This document shows positions 56,172 through 64,000 of a stretch of DNA of 64,000 bases, piece after piece. The DNA lies in the NCBI RefSeq assembly GCF_016428855.1, contig NZ_JAELTN010000012.1, positions 40,985 to 104,984 of the forward strand. Direction: 5' to 3'. A program made the position numbers and the translations under genes. The DNA comes from Pedobacter sp. ASV28. GTDB lineage: Bacteria > Bacteroidota > Bacteroidia > Sphingobacteriales > Sphingobacteriaceae. The notes below the pieces were generated by a model, which was not told where the DNA came from, ran no database searches, and worked only from the letters and a program-made list of their open reading frames with translations. Position 1 is the first letter of the stretch; every line of letters begins with the position of its first letter.

Positions 56172-57269
56172 CTATAATTTTGCTGATTTATTCCTTAACA
56201 ATTGATCGGCTAAAACCAAGGCGGTCATGGCTTCAACAATAACTACCGCCCTTGGTACCACACAAGGATCATGACGTCCTTTACCTTTAATTTCGGCTGC
56301 TTGTCCAGCTGCATTAATGGTCTGTTGGTTATGCATGATGGTAGCCACTGGTTTAAAGCCCACTTTAAAAGTAATGTCCATGCCATTTGAAATACCTCCT
56401 AAGATACCTCCGGCATGATTGGTTATGGTTTTAAACTTATTTTCTTCATTTACCTTTGGTAAGGGGATATCGTTATGTTCAGAGCCGCGTAGTTCGGTAC
56501 CGTCAAAGCCAGAGCCATATTCGAAACCGTGAACAGCATTGATGCTCAGCATCGCCTTGCCCAGATCGGCATGTAGCTTATCAAAAACAGGTTCACCTAA
56601 ACCTGCAGGACAACCTTTGACAATACAGGCTATTTTGCCGCCCACAGTATCGCCATCTTTACGAATATGATCAATAAAATTGATCATTTCGTTTGCTGTG
56701 GCAGGGTCGGCACAGCGCACCATATTTTCTTCCCTAATTTTAAGTAGTTCATCCAGGTTGTTGCTTTCCAGGTTTGGGGCATTTATTTTGCCTACTGCTG
56801 TTACATGCGCAAAAATTTCTATTCCTGCTTGTTTCAACAGTAATTTGGCAATAGCCCCGGCAGCTACTCGTGCTGCAGTTTCTCGTGCCGAGGAACGCCC
56901 CCCGCCACGATGGTCACGAATGCCATATTTGGCATCATAAACGTAATCTGCATGACTTGGACGGTAAATATCTATGTTGTGCCCATAATCTTTACTGCGC
57001 TGGTCTTCATTGGGAATAAGCATGGCAATGGGAGTACCTGTACTTTTTCCTTCAAAAACTCCAGAAAGAATTTGTACGGCATCACTCTCTTTACGTTGGG
57101 TCGTGATCTTTGATTGTCCGGGTTTTCGCTTATCCAGTTCAGCTTGTATAAAGTCTAAGCTGATGGTTAAGCCTGCTGGGCAACCATCAACAATTACACC
57201 TATGGCCAAACCATGTGATTCGCCAAAGGTAGTGATACGGAAAAGTTGTCCGAATGAATTTCCTGCCAT
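56172..57269 (-). CDS. aroC: Chorismate synthase
   Basis: 365 aa. Converts 5-enolpyruvylshikimate-3-phosphate to chorismate with reduced FMN. Signatures: [20 protein letters not shown] (first signature with catalytic His), [20 protein letters not shown] (second), and [20 protein letters not shown] near the C-terminus. Normal length. Follows aroA by 96 bp on the minus strand. Confidence 0.97.
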   Translation of the reverse strand: MAGNSFGQLFRITTFGESHGLAIGVIVDGCPAGLTISLDFIQAELDKRKPGQSKITTQRKESDAVQILSGVFEGKSTGTPIAMLIPNEDQRSKDYGHNIDIYRPSHADYVYDAKYGIRDHRGGGRSSARETAARVAAGAIAKLLLKQAGIEIFAHVTAVGKINAPNLESNNLDELLKIREENMVRCADPATANEMINFIDHIRKDGDTVGGKIACIVKGCPAGLGEPVFDKLHADLGKAMLSINAVHGFEYGSGFDGTELRGSEHNDIPLPKVNEENKFKTITNHAGGILGGISNGMDITFKVGFKPVATIMHNQQTINAAGQAAEIKGKGRHDPCVVPRAVVIVEAMTALVLADQLLRNKSAKL

Positions 57270-57365
57270 TTTTTGAGTATATAGTAGTAAGATATTTAAT
57301 AATTGGGTGAGGGTTAAAATTGGTTTTACAAATTGTTAGCGCTATAGCAGTCTAAATACTGTGTA

Positions 57366-58631
57366 CTAAGTATTAACTACTTCAAAGCCTGCTTTCTTCA
57401 AGTCTTCCCAAAAATAAGGATAAGATTTTTCAACAACATGATATTCTTCAATTTCCACTTCTTCAATCAGTAAGGCTAATGGGGCAAAGGCCATGGCCAT
57501 TCTATGATCTTCGTAAGTTGCAAAGGTTACTTTTTGCGGAAAGTGGAGTTGACTACAGTCTAGGGTATAGATAAAATGATCTTCAATAAGTTTTACCCCA
57601 ATCTTGGCCAGTTCATTTTGTAGTGCCGCAACTCGATCAGTTTCTTTGATTTTTAGGGTTTCTAGACCGGTGAAAGACATATTAAGACCTAATGCGGCAG
57701 CTACTACTACAATAGTTTGCGCCAAATCTGGACAAGTTTTCAAGTCTAAAACTTTGTCTGTGTTTTTTATGGTTTGGTCTTTTTTTAATGCAATTCCATG
57801 AGCTGTTTTAGAGGTGCTTAGTCCGAATATTTCCATTATAGATTGGATTTGACTATCTCCCTGCAAGCTTCGCTCCCTAAGGTAGGGAAGGCTGATCTCG
57901 GCATTTTTCGCAAGGGCGACAATACTATACCAATAAGAAGCTGCACTCCAGTCTGGTTCTATAATTAATGTAGAAGGCTTGAATGATTGATGTTTTATGG
58001 TAATCAGGTTGTTGTTCCATGTGTGTGAAATGCCGCATTCGGCCAACATGGCCAAGGTCATTTCTACATAAGGTTTAGAAGTCAATTCGCCCTCAATTTC
58101 CAAAACTAAGCCTTGTGGAAGGGTTGGTGCCAACATGAGCAAAGCTGAAATATACTGGCTGCTAATGTCTCCTTTAATTTTAATATGAGCAGAGCTTTGT
58201 TGTAAAGGGCCTTTTATGGCCAATGGCGGAAAACCTTCCTTTTCAGTGTAAGAGATATTGGCCCCAATTTTTTTTAATGCTTCTGCCAAAATACCAATAG
58301 GACGTTGTTTCATCCGTTCTGTACCCGTAAGCAGAAAATTTCCATTTTTGGCTGCCAAATAAGCAGATAAAAAACGCATGGCCGTACCCGCAGGCCCTAC
58401 ATCAACGGTTTTAACTTCGTTTTTTGTGGCATCGTTTACAGATAGATCTACTAAAATTGAATGCAAGGTAACAGTATCGGCAGCGTTGGAAAGATTTTCT
58501 ACCTTAACCAAGTTTTTACTTAAGGAATTGATAATTAAGGCCCTGTTACATTCGCTCTTCGAGCCGGTTAAACCTATTTCTGCTTTGATATTTTGTGCTC
58601 CCTTAAAAGAGACGATGGCATTTTTGTACAT
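57366..58631 (-). CDS. aroA: 3-phosphoshikimate 1-carboxyvinyltransferase (EPSP synthase)
   Basis: 421 aa. Joins shikimate-3-phosphate and phosphoenolpyruvate. Signatures: LTGSKSECNRALIINSL, VGPAGTAMRFLSAYLA, ERMKQRPIGILAEALKKIGA, KETDRVAALQNELAKIGV and FATYEDHRMAMAFAPLAL. The first motif is GSKSxxxR, as usual with Ser for PEP binding. Fifth step of the pathway, between DAHPS-CM and aroC. Confidence 0.96.
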   Translation of the reverse strand: MYKNAIVSFKGAQNIKAEIGLTGSKSECNRALIINSLSKNLVKVENLSNAADTVTLHSILVDLSVNDATKNEVKTVDVGPAGTAMRFLSAYLAAKNGNFLLTGTERMKQRPIGILAEALKKIGANISYTEKEGFPPLAIKGPLQQSSAHIKIKGDISSQYISALLMLAPTLPQGLVLEIEGELTSKPYVEMTLAMLAECGISHTWNNNLITIKHQSFKPSTLIIEPDWSAASYWYSIVALAKNAEISLPYLRERSLQGDSQIQSIMEIFGLSTSKTAHGIALKKDQTIKNTDKVLDLKTCPDLAQTIVVVAAALGLNMSFTGLETLKIKETDRVAALQNELAKIGVKLIEDHFIYTLDCSQLHFPQKVTFATYEDHRMAMAFAPLALLIEEVEIEEYHVVEKSYPYFWEDLKKAGFEVVNT

Positions 58632-58650
58632 TTATTTGGTTTTCTATGAT

Positions 58651-58707
58651 ATGTCATCCCAAGTGGGGAAGATTCTATTTAGATTCTCCATTTTCTCGGG
58701 ATGACAT
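58651..58707. repeat. Inverted-repeat element (ATGTCATCCC...GGGATGACAT)
   Basis: Outer arms ATGTCATCCC / GGGATGACAT are exact, inner arms AGATTCT pair next to the loop. It lies in the 100-bp gap between the DAHPS-CM and aroA genes. Related in sequence to the inside of the element at 16525-16634 and to the GTCATTCC-type intergenic repeats of Bacteroidota. May attenuate or stabilise the operon mRNA. Confidence 0.6.
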
Positions 58708-58731
58708 AGTATATCCTAAAAAATATAGTGG

Positions 58732-59874
58732 TTAAGCTTTTGCTTCGGCATGTTGCTCGGCAGCAATTCCTTTTTCAACTGCTTTACCAGCATTCATAAT
58801 CTCAGTTTGCTTGCGGATGGATTCACTGTGTACCAACTCAAGAAATTTTTCGGTAAAATTAAGGTCCAGCTTTAAGGCTTTTGAAAATGCTGCACCTTTT
58901 TTGCTGATCTCATCCCAACGGTTTACCTGTAGAATGGTAACCTGATTGTCACGTTTAAATTCACCAATTTTTTCTACGATAGACATGCGTTCGCCCAATT
59001 TTTGTAATAATAGATCATCAATTTTGTCTATTTGTTTACGTAGATCGGCCAATTGATCTACAAATGCTTCATTATTAGACTCGGGTTCACGTACGGTTAA
59101 ACGATCTACCAGCTCTGAAACAGCGGCAGGTGTTAATTGTTGTTTGGCATCTGTCCAAGCTACGGAAGGATCCAGGTGCGATTCGATCATTAAACCCTGC
59201 ATATCTAAATCTAGTGCTTTTTGTGAAATGTAGGGGATCAGCTCACGGTTACCACAAATATGACTAGGGTCATTGATGATAGGCAAATCTGGGCAAAGGG
59301 TTTTCAACTGTATGGCAAGTTCCCACATTGGCTCGTTACGGAAAGAGCTTTTTTCGAAAGAAGAAAAACCACGGTGAATGGCACCTAATTTAGTGATTCC
59401 GGCTTTGTTGATACGCTCTAAAGCACCGATCCATAATTGTAGATCTGGATTTACCGGGTTTTTAACCAAAACTGGAATGTCGTGTCCTTTTAGGGCATCT
59501 GCAATTTCCTGTACGGTAAATGGGTTTACGGTAGAACGTGCACCAATCCAAAGGATATCCACGCCAGCCGCCAAAGCTTCCTCAACGTGTTTTGCATTGG
59601 CTACTTCAACTGCTGTTGGCAAACCAGTTTCAGCTTTTGCTCTTTTCAACCACTCTAGGCCAATACTGCCAATGCCCTCAAATTCTCCCGGACGGGTACG
59701 TGGTTTCCAGATACCAGCTCTTAATACGCTCACTTTTCCGGTTGCAGCTAACAGATGTGCCGTAGTTAATAATTGATCTTCAGTTTCTGCACTGCATGGT
59801 CCAGAAATTAATAGGGGCTCATTCTTTACGCTGATCCAGCTGTCCAAAGGTTGGATGTTTAATTGTAGTTTCAT
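58732..59874 (-). CDS. Bifunctional DAHP synthase / chorismate mutase
   Basis: 380 aa. Residues ~1-265 are a type I-beta 3-deoxy-7-phosphoheptulonate synthase (LISGPCSAETEDQLL, VLRAGIWKPRTRPGEFEG, LPIINDPSHICGNRELIPYI, HLDPSVAWTDAKQQLTPA). Residues ~275-360 form an AroQ chorismate mutase (LADLRKQIDKIDDLLLQKLG, ERMSIVEKIGEFKRDN). This order, mutase at the C-terminus, is characteristic of Bacteroidota (Prevotella, Porphyromonas), where the mutase part mediates prephenate feedback on the synthase. Follows pheA by 87 bp, so also under the pheA attenuator. Confidence 0.95.
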   Translation of the reverse strand: MKLQLNIQPLDSWISVKNEPLLISGPCSAETEDQLLTTAHLLAATGKVSVLRAGIWKPRTRPGEFEGIGSIGLEWLKRAKAETGLPTAVEVANAKHVEEALAAGVDILWIGARSTVNPFTVQEIADALKGHDIPVLVKNPVNPDLQLWIGALERINKAGITKLGAIHRGFSSFEKSSFRNEPMWELAIQLKTLCPDLPIINDPSHICGNRELIPYISQKALDLDMQGLMIESHLDPSVAWTDAKQQLTPAAVSELVDRLTVREPESNNEAFVDQLADLRKQIDKIDDLLLQKLGERMSIVEKIGEFKRDNQVTILQVNRWDEISKKGAAFSKALKLDLNFTEKFLELVHSESIRKQTEIMNAGKAVEKGIAAEQHAEAKA

Positions 59875-59961
59875 TTTTTAGGATATTTAACTTTGTTGTT
59901 TAATCGTTTAATTGGGTAAATCGGTTATTTGTTTGAATTGTTTAATAGTCAGTTAACCACT

Positions 59962-60795
59962 TTATACTTTATCATTCTTAAGGTACTCGCCCATAATATT
60001 AAAGTTTACAGTGTATTTTAAAGCTTTCCTGATAGCCGTATCATAATTTTCCATGTCTTTCCATTCCATATCTACATAGAAGTAGTATTCGTTTCTACGG
60101 CCAAGGACCGGCATAGATTGTATTTTGGTCAAGTTTACATTGAGTTCTGCAAATAATTGTAGTACTTTGCTTAGGGCACCTACATGGTTGCCTACCTGAA
60201 AACAAATAGAAGCTTTGTTGATTTCTTTATGATCTTCTGTTTTATCCTTTCTAAGAATTAAAAACCGGGTGAAATTCTTTTTGTTGGACTCTATTCTGCG
60301 CTCTATGATATTCAGACCGTATAGCTCTGCAGCTAAAGTATTGGCAATGGCCACTGTGTCTTTTAACTGCTCATCTCTTATTTTCTTGGCACATGCTGCA
60401 GTATCACTGCTTTCCATCACCTGTATTTGAGGGAAATCTTCAAAGAAATCTACACACTGCCTAATTGCGATGGGGTGGGAGGTCGCAAACTTTATATCCT
60501 CAAACTTCACGCCGGGTAGTGCCATTAGATGTAATTGTATAGGAAGGTAAACCTCTCCAACAACTGCAAAGTTATATTCCCTAATTAAAGTATAATTGGG
60601 CAAAAGGCTTCCAGCTATAGAGTTTTCAATAGCCATGACCACATAGTCTGCCTTATTGCTCTCTAGCAAATCACAGGTCTGCTTAAAAGAATTGCATTCT
60701 AAGGTTTCGATATCCCTGCCAAAAAATTTGAATGCAGCTTCTTCGTGGAACGATGCTTTTATACCTTGTATGGCTACTTTAGTTTTTGTTTTCAT
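59962..60795 (-). CDS. pheA: Prephenate dehydratase
   Basis: 277 aa from the ATG at 60795. Converts prephenate to phenylpyruvate. Catalytic domain with VAIQGIKASFHEEAAFKFFG, VMAIENSIAGSLLPNY, ATSHPIAIRQC, DTAACAKKI and NFTRFLILRKD (TRF motif). ACT domain from ~195 (GNHVGALSKVLQLFAELNVN, then LTKIQSMP where the classic Phe-binding ESRP reads QSMP). The frame is open upstream to 60912 and would pass through the terminator; homology begins only at MKTKTKVAIQG, hence the chosen start. A re-initiation start at 60873, 1 nt after the leader-peptide stop, cannot be excluded. First structural gene of the attenuated operon. Confidence 0.94.
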   Translation of the reverse strand: MKTKTKVAIQGIKASFHEEAAFKFFGRDIETLECNSFKQTCDLLESNKADYVVMAIENSIAGSLLPNYTLIREYNFAVVGEVYLPIQLHLMALPGVKFEDIKFATSHPIAIRQCVDFFEDFPQIQVMESSDTAACAKKIRDEQLKDTVAIANTLAAELYGLNIIERRIESNKKNFTRFLILRKDKTEDHKEINKASICFQVGNHVGALSKVLQLFAELNVNLTKIQSMPVLGRRNEYYFYVDMEWKDMENYDTAIRKALKYTVNFNIMGEYLKNDKV

Positions 60796-60807
60796 ATGGT
60801 TATAAAC

Positions 60808-60840
60808 AAAAAAAGTCCTGGCTTTTTGCCAGGACTTTTT
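60808..60840 (-). terminator. Attenuator terminator in the pheA leader
   Basis: On the minus strand AAAAAGTCCTGGC, loop AAAAA, GCCAGGACTTTTTTT. Strong G+C stem and seven T, ending 12 nt before the pheA start codon. The left arm can instead pair with 60877-60885. Confidence 0.92.
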
Positions 60841-60885
60841 ATATACAAATATTTTTCGTGCTATATTCTGCATATTAGTCCTGGC
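60828..60885 (-). promoter_or_regulatory. Antiterminator alternative fold of the pheA leader
   Basis: GCCAGGACT at 60885-60877 (overlapping the last leader codons and stop) is an exact copy of terminator right arm 60822-60814, and pairs over 9 bp with AGTCCTGGC at 60836-60828. The two hairpins are mutually exclusive. A ribosome reaching the leader stop would cover the first arm and allow termination; one stalled at the aromatic codons would leave it free to block the terminator. Confidence 0.85.
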
Positions 60886-60937
60886 TCTTACTGAAGTAGT
60901 AAAAGTAACCAAACCAATATGTAGTGTTAAAATTCAT
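60875..60937 (-). CDS. pheL: PheA leader peptide (aromatic-rich, 20 aa)
   Basis: ATG at 60937 to TAA at 60875, 20 codons: MNFNTT then YWFGYFYYF then SKSQD. Nine of 20 residues are aromatic (4 Phe, 4 Tyr, 1 Trp), clustered in the middle, immediately before the antiterminator arm. Preceded by a good promoter. This is the layout of a classical amino-acid attenuator, sensing charged tRNA-Phe and tRNA-Tyr. Confidence 0.88.
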   Translation of the reverse strand: MNFNTTYWFGYFYYFSKSQD

Positions 60938-60954
60938 TTTTTGCTTTATGGTGT

Positions 60955-60985
60955 CAAATGTACACCAACAAATTTAATTTGTCAA
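60955..60985 (-). promoter_or_regulatory. Promoter of the pheA leader/operon
   Basis: TTG at -33, 20 nt, TACATTTG: a perfect match to the Bacteroidota consensus TTG-N19-21-TAnnTTTG. The start site should fall near 60949, about a dozen bases before the leader ATG. Confidence 0.8.
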
Positions 60986-61065
60986 TAGTTAATTGAAAAT
61001 ATTTTTATCGGAATATAATTTTGAGGTTTTTGAACTGAATAACATATCGGTATTTTTTATAAAGC

Positions 61066-61986
61066 CTATTTTAAGCTACTTCCAATCGTTCTGCTTTCGG
61101 CTTCTTGTTGTTTAAGCTCTTGCTGCATCAATTTGGCAATTTTAGTACTGCCATCGTGGCTCCATCCAGGAGGATTAATTATATATTTAACCTTGCCCCA
61201 AAAGGTAGGTGCCTTTTTGACATCCTTACCTAAGGCAATAAATTCATGGAAAATGATATTGACGGCTCCGGTATCTTCCGGCTGGGTGGTAAGGCCATAT
61301 TTAATTTCGTCTTCGGGCAACTCTTCCTGAAAAGTACCAAACCATCTATCCCATAAAATGAGGACCATGCCCATGTTTTTGTCCAAGTACCTAACGTTGC
61401 AGGCATGGTGCACACGATGGTGTGATGGCGTTACAAAAATGTATTCGAATAAAGGGTGTAGCTTGCCCACGGTTTGGGTATGTACTAAATTTCCATAAAT
61501 CTGTGTTACAAGATAGGCAAATAGAATATCCATTGCCGTAAAACCCATAAATGCCAAGGGCAAATAAAAGAATACACGATATAAAGGTTCAAAAACCGTA
61601 GAACGAAAACCTGTGGTCAGGTTAAAGTGTTCTGAGGAATGATGGGTAACATGCATGGCCCAAAAAAAACGCACATAATGTCCTACAGTATGCAAGAACC
61701 AATATAAAAAATCTTGGGCCAATACCAATACGATCCAGTATAGCCAAATGTTCTGTATTTGAAACCATCTGAATTGATAGCAATAGTCAAGCAGGAAAAA
61801 TGTGGCAAATTTCATGCTCAGGTTAATTGCTATAGCGCATAACATCAGGTAAATGTTGGTCCAGGTATCTTTTTTGGTATAGAGTTTTTTACCATGTACA
61901 TAGCTGAAATACATTTCAACCAAGGTAAGCACAATCACAAAACCAAATAATGTGCCTACAGAAATATCACTTCCGGTAAACGTCAT
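61066..61986 (-). CDS. Sterol desaturase / fatty acid hydroxylase family membrane protein
   Basis: 306 aa. Membrane di-iron enzyme family (PF04116) with histidine boxes HTVGH, HVTHHSSEH and HHRVHH, plus four or so membrane segments (SVGTLFGFVIVLTLVEMYF; LVLAQDFLYWFLH; MDILFAYLVTQIYG). Introduces hydroxyl groups or double bonds in lipids; the bacterial substrate is unknown. Starts 4 bp after aroB, so co-transcribed, though its link to the shikimate pathway is unclear. Confidence 0.88.
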   Translation of the reverse strand: MTFTGSDISVGTLFGFVIVLTLVEMYFSYVHGKKLYTKKDTWTNIYLMLCAIAINLSMKFATFFLLDYCYQFRWFQIQNIWLYWIVLVLAQDFLYWFLHTVGHYVRFFWAMHVTHHSSEHFNLTTGFRSTVFEPLYRVFFYLPLAFMGFTAMDILFAYLVTQIYGNLVHTQTVGKLHPLFEYIFVTPSHHRVHHACNVRYLDKNMGMVLILWDRWFGTFQEELPEDEIKYGLTTQPEDTGAVNIIFHEFIALGKDVKKAPTFWGKVKYIINPPGWSHDGSTKIAKLMQQELKQQEAESRTIGSSLK

Positions 61987-61990
61987 TCCT

Positions 61991-63049
61991 TTATAAGTTA
62001 TTATAGTACATTAAACTGTTAAAAATATCTTCCTTGGTAACGCGACAATTGAAAGTACATTTACCAATTTGTTCCAACAAAGAAAAAAGAATATGTCCAT
62101 CTTCATTTTTCTTGTCGCTTTGCATCAGGCCAACCAGATTTTCAAAACTTTTGGGCTGGATATGGTATTTTGGATAGACAGATTTTATATAGCTGCTGAT
62201 TTCGTCAAGTTCATCTGGAGTAAGGTTACAGTATTTAGCAGACAGATAAGCCTCGCATATCATACCTATAGCAATAGCTTCTCCGTGGGTTAGCGGCATT
62301 TTATCATGAACCAGTGCATAACCTTCTATAGCATGGCCAATGGTATGTCCGAAATTCAGGATTTTTCTCAACCCTTTTTCAAAAGGATCCTCCAGCACTA
62401 CATTGTTCTTGATTTGAACCGAGTGATAAATGGCCTCGGCATTAGCCGTAATGCCATCGGCATTTTTTAACTGATAATAATAATCGGCATCGGCAATCAG
62501 GCCATGTTTAATCATTTCGGCAAAGCCAGATAATAACTCTCTTTGGGGCAGGGTCTGTAAAAAAGCATTCTCAATGAATACGGCCTGTGGCAGGCTAAAA
62601 GTACCTACCATATTTTTCACATGATCAATATCTATTCCCGTTTTTCCACCAACCGAGGCATCGACCTGAGATAGGAGGGTAGTAGGGATATTGATGAAAT
62701 CAATTCCTCTTTTATAGGTAGAAGCGACAAAACCTCCCATGTCTGTAATTACACCACCACCCAAATTGATCATCAAGCATTTTCTGTCAGCTTCAAAATC
62801 CAATAAAGTTTTCCAAATTCCAATACAGAAATCAATATTTTTATTTTCTTCACCGGGATCGGTTTCTATAATGTCGAAATGGTCTATTTCTGGTAAAAAA
62901 TCCTTAAATACAGGAAGGCATAATTCCGAGGTCGTAGAATCTGCAAATACAAATATTTTGCTGTATTTTTTTTGTGCAAGTATCTCTTTTAAAGGGTTTA
63001 GTCCGCTTTCGAAATAAATAAAATGATCATTGTTTTTTAGCGCTTCCAT
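61991..63049 (-). CDS. aroB: 3-dehydroquinate synthase
   Basis: 352 aa. NAD- and metal-dependent second step of the shikimate pathway. Signatures: GGGVITDMGGFVASTYKRGI, FINIPTTLLSQVDASVGGKT, KNMVGTFSLPQAVF, and metal ligands in LNFGHTIGHAIEGY and HGEAIAIGM. Its ATG overlaps the S4-protein stop by one base (TAATG), so translation is coupled. Normal length. Confidence 0.96.
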   Translation of the reverse strand: MEALKNNDHFIYFESGLNPLKEILAQKKYSKIFVFADSTTSELCLPVFKDFLPEIDHFDIIETDPGEENKNIDFCIGIWKTLLDFEADRKCLMINLGGGVITDMGGFVASTYKRGIDFINIPTTLLSQVDASVGGKTGIDIDHVKNMVGTFSLPQAVFIENAFLQTLPQRELLSGFAEMIKHGLIADADYYYQLKNADGITANAEAIYHSVQIKNNVVLEDPFEKGLRKILNFGHTIGHAIEGYALVHDKMPLTHGEAIAIGMICEAYLSAKYCNLTPDELDEISSYIKSVYPKYHIQPKSFENLVGLMQSDKKNEDGHILFSLLEQIGKCTFNCRVTKEDIFNSLMYYNNL

Positions 63050-63255
63050 TAAATGACCTCAACTATTTTACCCATAAAATCTATTTTATCGCCTATGCGG
63101 ACCTTTAAACGTTTTCTATAGTCTACATTGCCATTGTATTTGACTAAGCCTTCTTCCACAACGGCTTGGGCTTCTCCTCCACTTTGCACTAATGCTGTGG
63201 CCTTAAGTAGAGCTATTAAGGGAATAAATTCTCCCTCTAATTTGAATTTTATCAT
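63049..63255 (-). CDS. S4-domain RNA-binding protein (YaaA/YbcJ-like)
   Basis: 68 aa consisting only of an S4-like fold: FIPLIALLKATALVQSGGEA, QAVVEEGLVKYNGNVDYRKR, LKVRIGDKI. Probably binds RNA, perhaps the ribosome. Overlaps aroB by one base. A perfect TAAATTTG box ends 8 bp before its start codon. Confidence 0.88.
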   Translation of the reverse strand: MIKFKLEGEFIPLIALLKATALVQSGGEAQAVVEEGLVKYNGNVDYRKRLKVRIGDKIDFMGKIVEVI

Positions 63256-63262
63256 TGTGGCG

Positions 63263-63270
63263 CAAATTTA
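63263..63270 (-). promoter_or_regulatory. Candidate -7 box (TAAATTTG) of the S4-aroB operon
   Basis: Perfect TAnnTTTG, 7 nt from the S4 start codon, which would make the mRNA nearly leaderless. No TTG at the ideal -33 distance. Confidence 0.4.
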
Positions 63271-63287
63271 CAATTATTTAAAAGTGT

Positions 63288-63321
63288 TTGGTGCTTACAA
63301 CCGCAGTTATTTATATTTTTG
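63288..63321 (+). promoter_or_regulatory. Candidate promoter of the proline dehydrogenase gene
   Basis: TTG, 23 nt, TATTTTTG. The -7 box is perfect, the spacer 2 nt longer than usual. It lies 29 nt before the ATG and overlaps the divergent S4 promoter region. Confidence 0.4.
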
Positions 63322-63350
63322 CAGAGATTTGACCTATTAAAAAACACCTA

Positions 63351-64000
63351 ATGGAATATTCCCCCCTAAAAAAAATCAATTTTGATAACACAGAAATAGC
63401 ATTTCGAAGTAAATCTAATGCCGAATTGAAACAGGCCTATTGGCTTTTTAAAATGATTGGCAGTAATTTTTTAACTAAGGTAGGTCCACCTATTGCCAAT
63501 TTTATGCTTAACATAGGCTTACCCATACAAGGAGCTATTAAAGCAACCATTTTTAAGCAGTTCTGCGGAGGGGAGACCATAACCGAATGTGAGCATACCA
63601 TTGAGCAGCTGCACTCTGGTAAGGTAGGCACTATTTTAGATTACTCTGTTGAAGGAGAAGAGGAAGAACATGTTTTTGACTTTACCCGCGATGAAATTAT
63701 TAGGACAATTGAGAGGGCAGACGGCGATGAAAGGATACCGATTACGGTCTTTAAGGTTACTGGTATTGGAAGGTTTGCCCTACTGGAAAAATTAGATGCC
63801 AAACAGAAGTTAAGTGCCAAAGAAAAAGAAGAATTTGAAAGGGTAAAACAGCGCTGTGAAAAGATTTGTCAAGTTGCTTTTGAACGGGAAGTACCTGTTA
63901 TGATCGATGCGGAGGAAACTTGGATACAAGATACGATTGATTTACTGGCACTGGAAATGATGACCAAGTTTAACCGTGAAAGGTTGATAGTCTATAATAC
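63351..64000 (+). CDS. Proline dehydrogenase (3' truncated by window)
   Basis: Open from ATG 63351 to the window end (216 codons seen). Starts MEYSPLKKINFDNTEIAFRS, followed by AYWLFKMIGSNFLTKVGPPI, FKQFCGGETITECEHTIEQL, GTILDYSVEGEEEE and VPVMIDAEETWIQDTIDLLA, matching the monofunctional FAD-dependent proline dehydrogenases of Bacteroidota. The motif LDYSVEG and the Asp/Glu pair in MIDAEETW lie in the barrel. Oxidises proline to pyrroline-5-carboxylate. Divergent from the S4-aroB operon. Confidence 0.88.
   Translation, partial: MEYSPLKKINFDNTEIAFRSKSNAELKQAYWLFKMIGSNFLTKVGPPIANFMLNIGLPIQGAIKATIFKQFCGGETITECEHTIEQLHSGKVGTILDYSVEGEEEEHVFDFTRDEIIRTIERADGDERIPITVFKVTGIGRFALLEKLDAKQKLSAKEKEEFERVKQRCEKICQVAFEREVPVMIDAEETWIQDTIDLLALEMMTKFNRERLIVYN

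Noticed and set aside
60796..60912. N-terminal extension of pheA by 39 codons
   Set aside because: It runs through the leader terminator and matches no family sequence; the family start is at 60795.

Overview
The window comes from a Gram-negative Bacteroidota chromosome, most like the Sphingobacteriaceae (Pedobacter-type). The support is indirect but consistent. There is a SusC/SusD pair preceded by an ECF sigma factor and a FecR-type anti-sigma factor. There are type IX secretion sorting domains, TPR-HTH and TPR-kinase regulators, a fused E1 alpha/beta 2-oxoacid dehydrogenase, a DAHP synthase with C-terminal chorismate mutase, promoters of the TAnnTTTG class, and a tmRNA whose tag reads GENNYALAA.

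Layout. 1-1349: 3' part of an Old-Yellow-Enzyme gene and a GH18 chitinase remnant. 1604-7161 (minus): phytate or phosphate scavenging operon (TonB receptor, beta-helix lipoprotein, beta-propeller phytase), with a TPR-HTH regulator upstream. 9382-14056: small stress/redox accessory block (two AraC regulators, cupin, MdaB-like quinone reductase, aldo/keto reductase, 55-aa ORF). 14167-14777: ssrA (tmRNA) with terminator and an 18-copy heptamer array. 14863-19596 (minus): tldD-tldE-tldD peptidase cluster. 19685-26887 (minus): MoxR/DUF58/BatA/DUF4175 cluster, with a divergent DUF4159 gene. 27829-34453: aminotransferase, DUF1573 protein, E1 fusion, TPR histidine kinase. 34720-38100: repeat-rich T9SS protein and a 0.7 kb intergenic region full of inverted repeats. 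38097-55513: LytTR regulator diverging from an ECF sigma gene, then a T9SS beta-helix gene and a nine-gene operon (FecR, SusC, SusD, zinc lipoprotein, DUF4302 protein, three metzincin-like proteins, gamma-glutamyltransferase). 55552-63255 (minus): shikimate/phenylalanine block (S4 protein, aroB, sterol desaturase family, pheA, DAHPS-CM, aroA, aroC, DUF1684). 63351-end: proline dehydrogenase, cut by the window edge.

Three points stand out. (1) Upstream of pheA there is a complete transcription attenuator: a TTG-N20-TACATTTG promoter, a 20-codon leader peptide with 9 aromatic codons, and three alternately complementary 9-mers ending in a terminator. (2) Two near-identical elements, TTTGTCACGAG-N12-AATTGTCTTYT, lie just after the ECF sigma gene and just before fecR; they are the likely promoters of that sigma factor. 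(3) The SusCD operon carries a family of lipoproteins in which one ~155-residue C-terminal domain is shared between a DUF4302 protein and two HExxHxxGxxH metzincin-like proteins, with a third metzincin lacking it. This looks like an under-described peptide or protein capture system ending in gamma-glutamyltransferase.
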